Source: Gammaproteobacteria bacterium
Lineage (GTDB): Bacteria > Pseudomonadota > Gammaproteobacteria > Tenderiales > Tenderiaceae
NCBI GenBank assembly: GCA_024276775.1
Contig: JAJRWO010000009.1
Span: forward strand, 1-7,352
Direction: 5' to 3'
DNA: 7,352 nucleotides
Made by a program: the position numbers and the translations under genes. Of this stretch, positions 5,434 through 7,352 are shown in pieces. Position 1 is the stretch's first letter. Each line of letters opens with the position of its first letter. Under the pieces are notes generated by a model. The model did not search any database, had not been told where the DNA came from, and saw only the letters and a program-made list of their open reading frames with translations.

Positions 5434-6063
5434 CTATTGGCCCCAGCGTGGTAGTAAATCATTGTCAATTTCAAGTTGATCAAGTATGCGGGCAACAACA
5501 AAGTCAATCACGTCACTGATTGATTCGGGGTTTTGATAAAAACCAGGATTGGCGGGCAAAATAGTGACGCCCAACCGGGCAAGTTTAAGCGAATTTTCAA
5601 GGTGAATGGCTGACAGAGGTGCTTCTCTGTGCACCAGTATTAGTTTGTTATTTTCTTTGATGGCGACATCGGCGGCTCTTTCCATCAGGTCTGAGCTTAT
5701 GCCATTGGCGGCGGCAGAAAGAAAGGCGCTGGTGCAGGGGCAGACGACCATGGCGCGGGGTGCTCCGGAACCGCTGGCAACGGGGGATGCCCACTGTTCT
5801 TTTCCCCAGACATGTAGTTGCCCTTGCTTGGCTTTATATCTCTCTGTGAGTTGTTGCTGCATGTCTGCCGGTGTGCCGGAAATTTTAACGTCGGTTTCCA
5901 TGGCGATAACAATTTGTGCTGCTTTAGATATCATCAGGTGAACCTGCTCACCTGTGTTAATCAGGCATTGTAATAGTCGCAGGCCATAGGCGGCACCTGA
6001 TGCTCCGGTCATGGCGATAGTGATGCTGTTTTTTGTGCCTGCGGGTTGCATATTTAGGTTCAC
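5434..6063 (-). CDS. ubiX: Flavin prenyltransferase UbiX
   Basis: UbiX attaches dimethylallyl phosphate to FMN, making the prenylated flavin needed by the decarboxylase UbiD in ubiquinone synthesis; it acts in the cytoplasm as an oligomer. The 209-residue product shows the flavoprotein fold: ITIAMTGASGAAYG at 14-27 (phosphate-binding GASG 20-23), SGSGAPRAMVVCPC at 97-110, LMERAADVAIKE at 126-137, HREAPLS at 145-151, and NPGFYQNPES near 172-181 with the conserved Tyr. Length is normal with a short N-terminal extension. The start shown is GTG at 6063, overlapping the mpl stop in GTGA; ATG at 6051 (residue 5) is the alternative, and neither has a strong ribosome site. Coupling to mpl is typical of gammaproteobacteria. 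ubiD is not in the window. Identification is secure. Confidence 0.95.
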   Translation of the reverse strand: MNLNMQPAGTKNSITIAMTGASGAAYGLRLLQCLINTGEQVHLMISKAAQIVIAMETDVKISGTPADMQQQLTERYKAKQGQLHVWGKEQWASPVASGSGAPRAMVVCPCTSAFLSAAANGISSDLMERAADVAIKENNKLILVHREAPLSAIHLENSLKLARLGVTILPANPGFYQNPESISDVIDFVVARILDQLEIDNDLLPRWGQ

Positions 6064-7352
6064 GCCAGGGCATCCAATAATTTTTGATGAATATTGTCGA
6101 AGCCGCCGTTGCTCATGACCAGTATGTGATCGCCTGAGCGGGCAAAGCCTTTGACAAAAGAAATAATATTTTCTACGGAATTAAAAAGTTGTGCTGCCGG
6201 AATTTCATTGACCAGCTTATCCAAGTCCCAACTTAAATCGGCAGATCTATAGAACAGCACTTCGTCGGCAGTTTCAAGTGAAGCGGCCAGCGTTTCCGCG
6301 TGCACACCCATGCGCATAGTGTTTGAGCGCGGCTCTAGAATGGCGATGACTTTTGCTTTGCCAACTTTGTTGCGCAGACCATTGAGCGTTAGGTTAATTG
6401 CGGTAGGGTGGTGGGCGAAGTCGTCATAAATAGTGACACCGTTGACTACGCCGCATACCTCCATGCGTCGTTTTACATTTTTAAATTCGTTTAGCGCGGC
6501 CACGGCTTCGTGGGCAATCACGCCGGCATGACGTGCGGCAGCCACAGCGGCCAAGGCATTGTGGACGTTATGGATGCCGATCAGTGGCCAGTTTACGTCG
6601 CCGATATGTTGCTCGCCCCAGTAAATGGAAAACTGGCTGCCATCGGCGGCCAGGTCGCGCACGTGCCAGCATTTGGTTTCGGACTGTTCTACAGCCGCAG
6701 TATTGAATTGCTCCACAGGCGTCCAGCAACCCATTTTAATAACATCAACCAGATTGGGATCGCCCACGGGTGTAATGATTAAACCATTGCCTGGGACAAT
6801 GCGCAGCAAATGATGAAATTGTTTTTTAATGGCCGCCAGGTCTTCAAAGATATCGGCATGGTCAAATTCAAGGTTGTTTAATACTAGAGTGCGGGGTTGG
6901 TAGTGGACAAATTTTGATCGTTTGTCGAAAAAGGCGGTGTCATATTCATCGGCTTCAACAACAAAAAATGGCGCATCGCCCAAGCGGGCTGAGATGCCAA
7001 AATTGACGGGGATACCGCCAATTAAAAAGCCTGGTGCCAGTTTGGCGTATGCCAAAATCCAGGCCAACATGCTTGCGGTGGTGGTTTTACCATGGGTGCC
7101 TGCCACGGCCAATACCCAACGGTTTTTTAAAATATAGTCTGATAGAAATTGTGGCCCGGAAGTATATGCCAGGCCACGCGCCAGCACGTATTCCACCGAT
7201 TCATTGCCACGTGACATGGCATTACCTATCACCACCAGGTCTGGTTCCGGGTCTAGTGGTGCGGGGTCAAAGCCTTCGTGCAGGGTGATGCCCTGCTCTT
7301 CCAGCTGGGTGCTCATGGGGGGATAGACATTGGCGTCTGAGCCGGTCACGGT
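6060..7352 (-). CDS. mpl: UDP-N-acetylmuramate:L-alanyl-gamma-D-glutamyl-meso-diaminopimelate ligase Mpl (5' end outside window)
   Basis: Mpl recycles peptidoglycan by joining the tripeptide L-Ala-D-Glu-mesoDAP to UDP-MurNAc in the cytoplasm, using ATP. The gene enters from the right edge: the first codon in view is ACC, and the GTG at 7349 corresponds to an internal Val (family HEVTGSDAN), not a start. About 26 N-terminal residues, with the Rossmann glycine motif, are missing. Counting from that Val, visible motifs are the ATP P-loop GTHGKTT (84-90), VEADEYD (131-137), LNNLEFDHADIF (157-168), the G-HNVHN region (258-264), YDDFAHHPTAI (308-318) and EPRSNTMRMG (339-348). The last two are typical of Mpl rather than MurC. 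The stop overlaps the ubiX start by four bases. Identification is secure. Confidence 0.95.
   Translation of the reverse strand, partial: TVTGSDANVYPPMSTQLEEQGITLHEGFDPAPLDPEPDLVVIGNAMSRGNESVEYVLARGLAYTSGPQFLSDYILKNRWVLAVAGTHGKTTTASMLAWILAYAKLAPGFLIGGIPVNFGISARLGDAPFFVVEADEYDTAFFDKRSKFVHYQPRTLVLNNLEFDHADIFEDLAAIKKQFHHLLRIVPGNGLIITPVGDPNLVDVIKMGCWTPVEQFNTAAVEQSETKCWHVRDLAADGSQFSIYWGEQHIGDVNWPLIGIHNVHNALAAVAAARHAGVIAHEAVAALNEFKNVKRRMEVCGVVNGVTIYDDFAHHPTAINLTLNGLRNKVGKAKVIAILEPRSNTMRMGVHAETLAASLETADEVLFYRSADLSWDLDKLVNEIPAAQLFNSVENIISFVKGFARSGDHILVMSNGGFDNIHQKLLDALA

Overview
This window looks like chromosomal DNA of a gammaproteobacterium, probably a free-living or marine lineage related to the Cellvibrionales/Pseudomonadales. 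That is inferred from four things: an sspA-sspB pair whose SspB ends in the ClpX-binding tail RPNLRVVK, an mpl-ubiX pair, a P1B-type copper ATPase, and tRNAs with encoded CCA. All intact protein genes lie on the minus strand. The species cannot be fixed from the sequence alone.

Layout from left to right. Positions 1-553 are decayed DNA: a remnant of an IS630-family transposase running off the left edge with an in-frame stop, then an unidentified open fragment, then a strong hairpin that probably terminates sspAB. Positions 554-1617 hold sspB and sspA (ClpXP adaptor and RNA-polymerase-associated stringent starvation protein), read from a near-consensus sigma70 promoter at 1701-1730. Positions 1861-4178 hold a copper module: a CopA-type Cu(+) ATPase with one metal-binding domain, and a 24-codon membrane peptide whose ATG overlaps the copA stop. 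The copA 5' end has short upstream reading frames and a possible frameshift site just after the metal-binding domain.

Positions 4444-4783 carry two convergent tRNA genes: a CAU tRNA that is most likely the lysidine-modified tRNA-Ile2, and tRNA-Arg(CCG). Positions 4784-5433 contain no intact gene but hold the broken remains of a tyrosine recombinase with an integron-integrase-like C-terminus. Positions 5434-7352 hold ubiX (flavin prenyltransferase for ubiquinone synthesis) and the 5'-truncated mpl (murein peptide ligase, peptidoglycan recycling), overlapping by four bases.

The intact genes are housekeeping functions: proteolysis and stress, copper efflux, translation, quinone cofactor and cell wall recycling. 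Two mobile-element scars lie among them. No complete new defence or mobile system is visible. The most interesting points are the architecture around copA (coupled micro-ORF downstream, leader ORFs upstream, possible internal -1 frameshift that would release a copper chaperone) and the decayed recombinase beside the tRNA pair.
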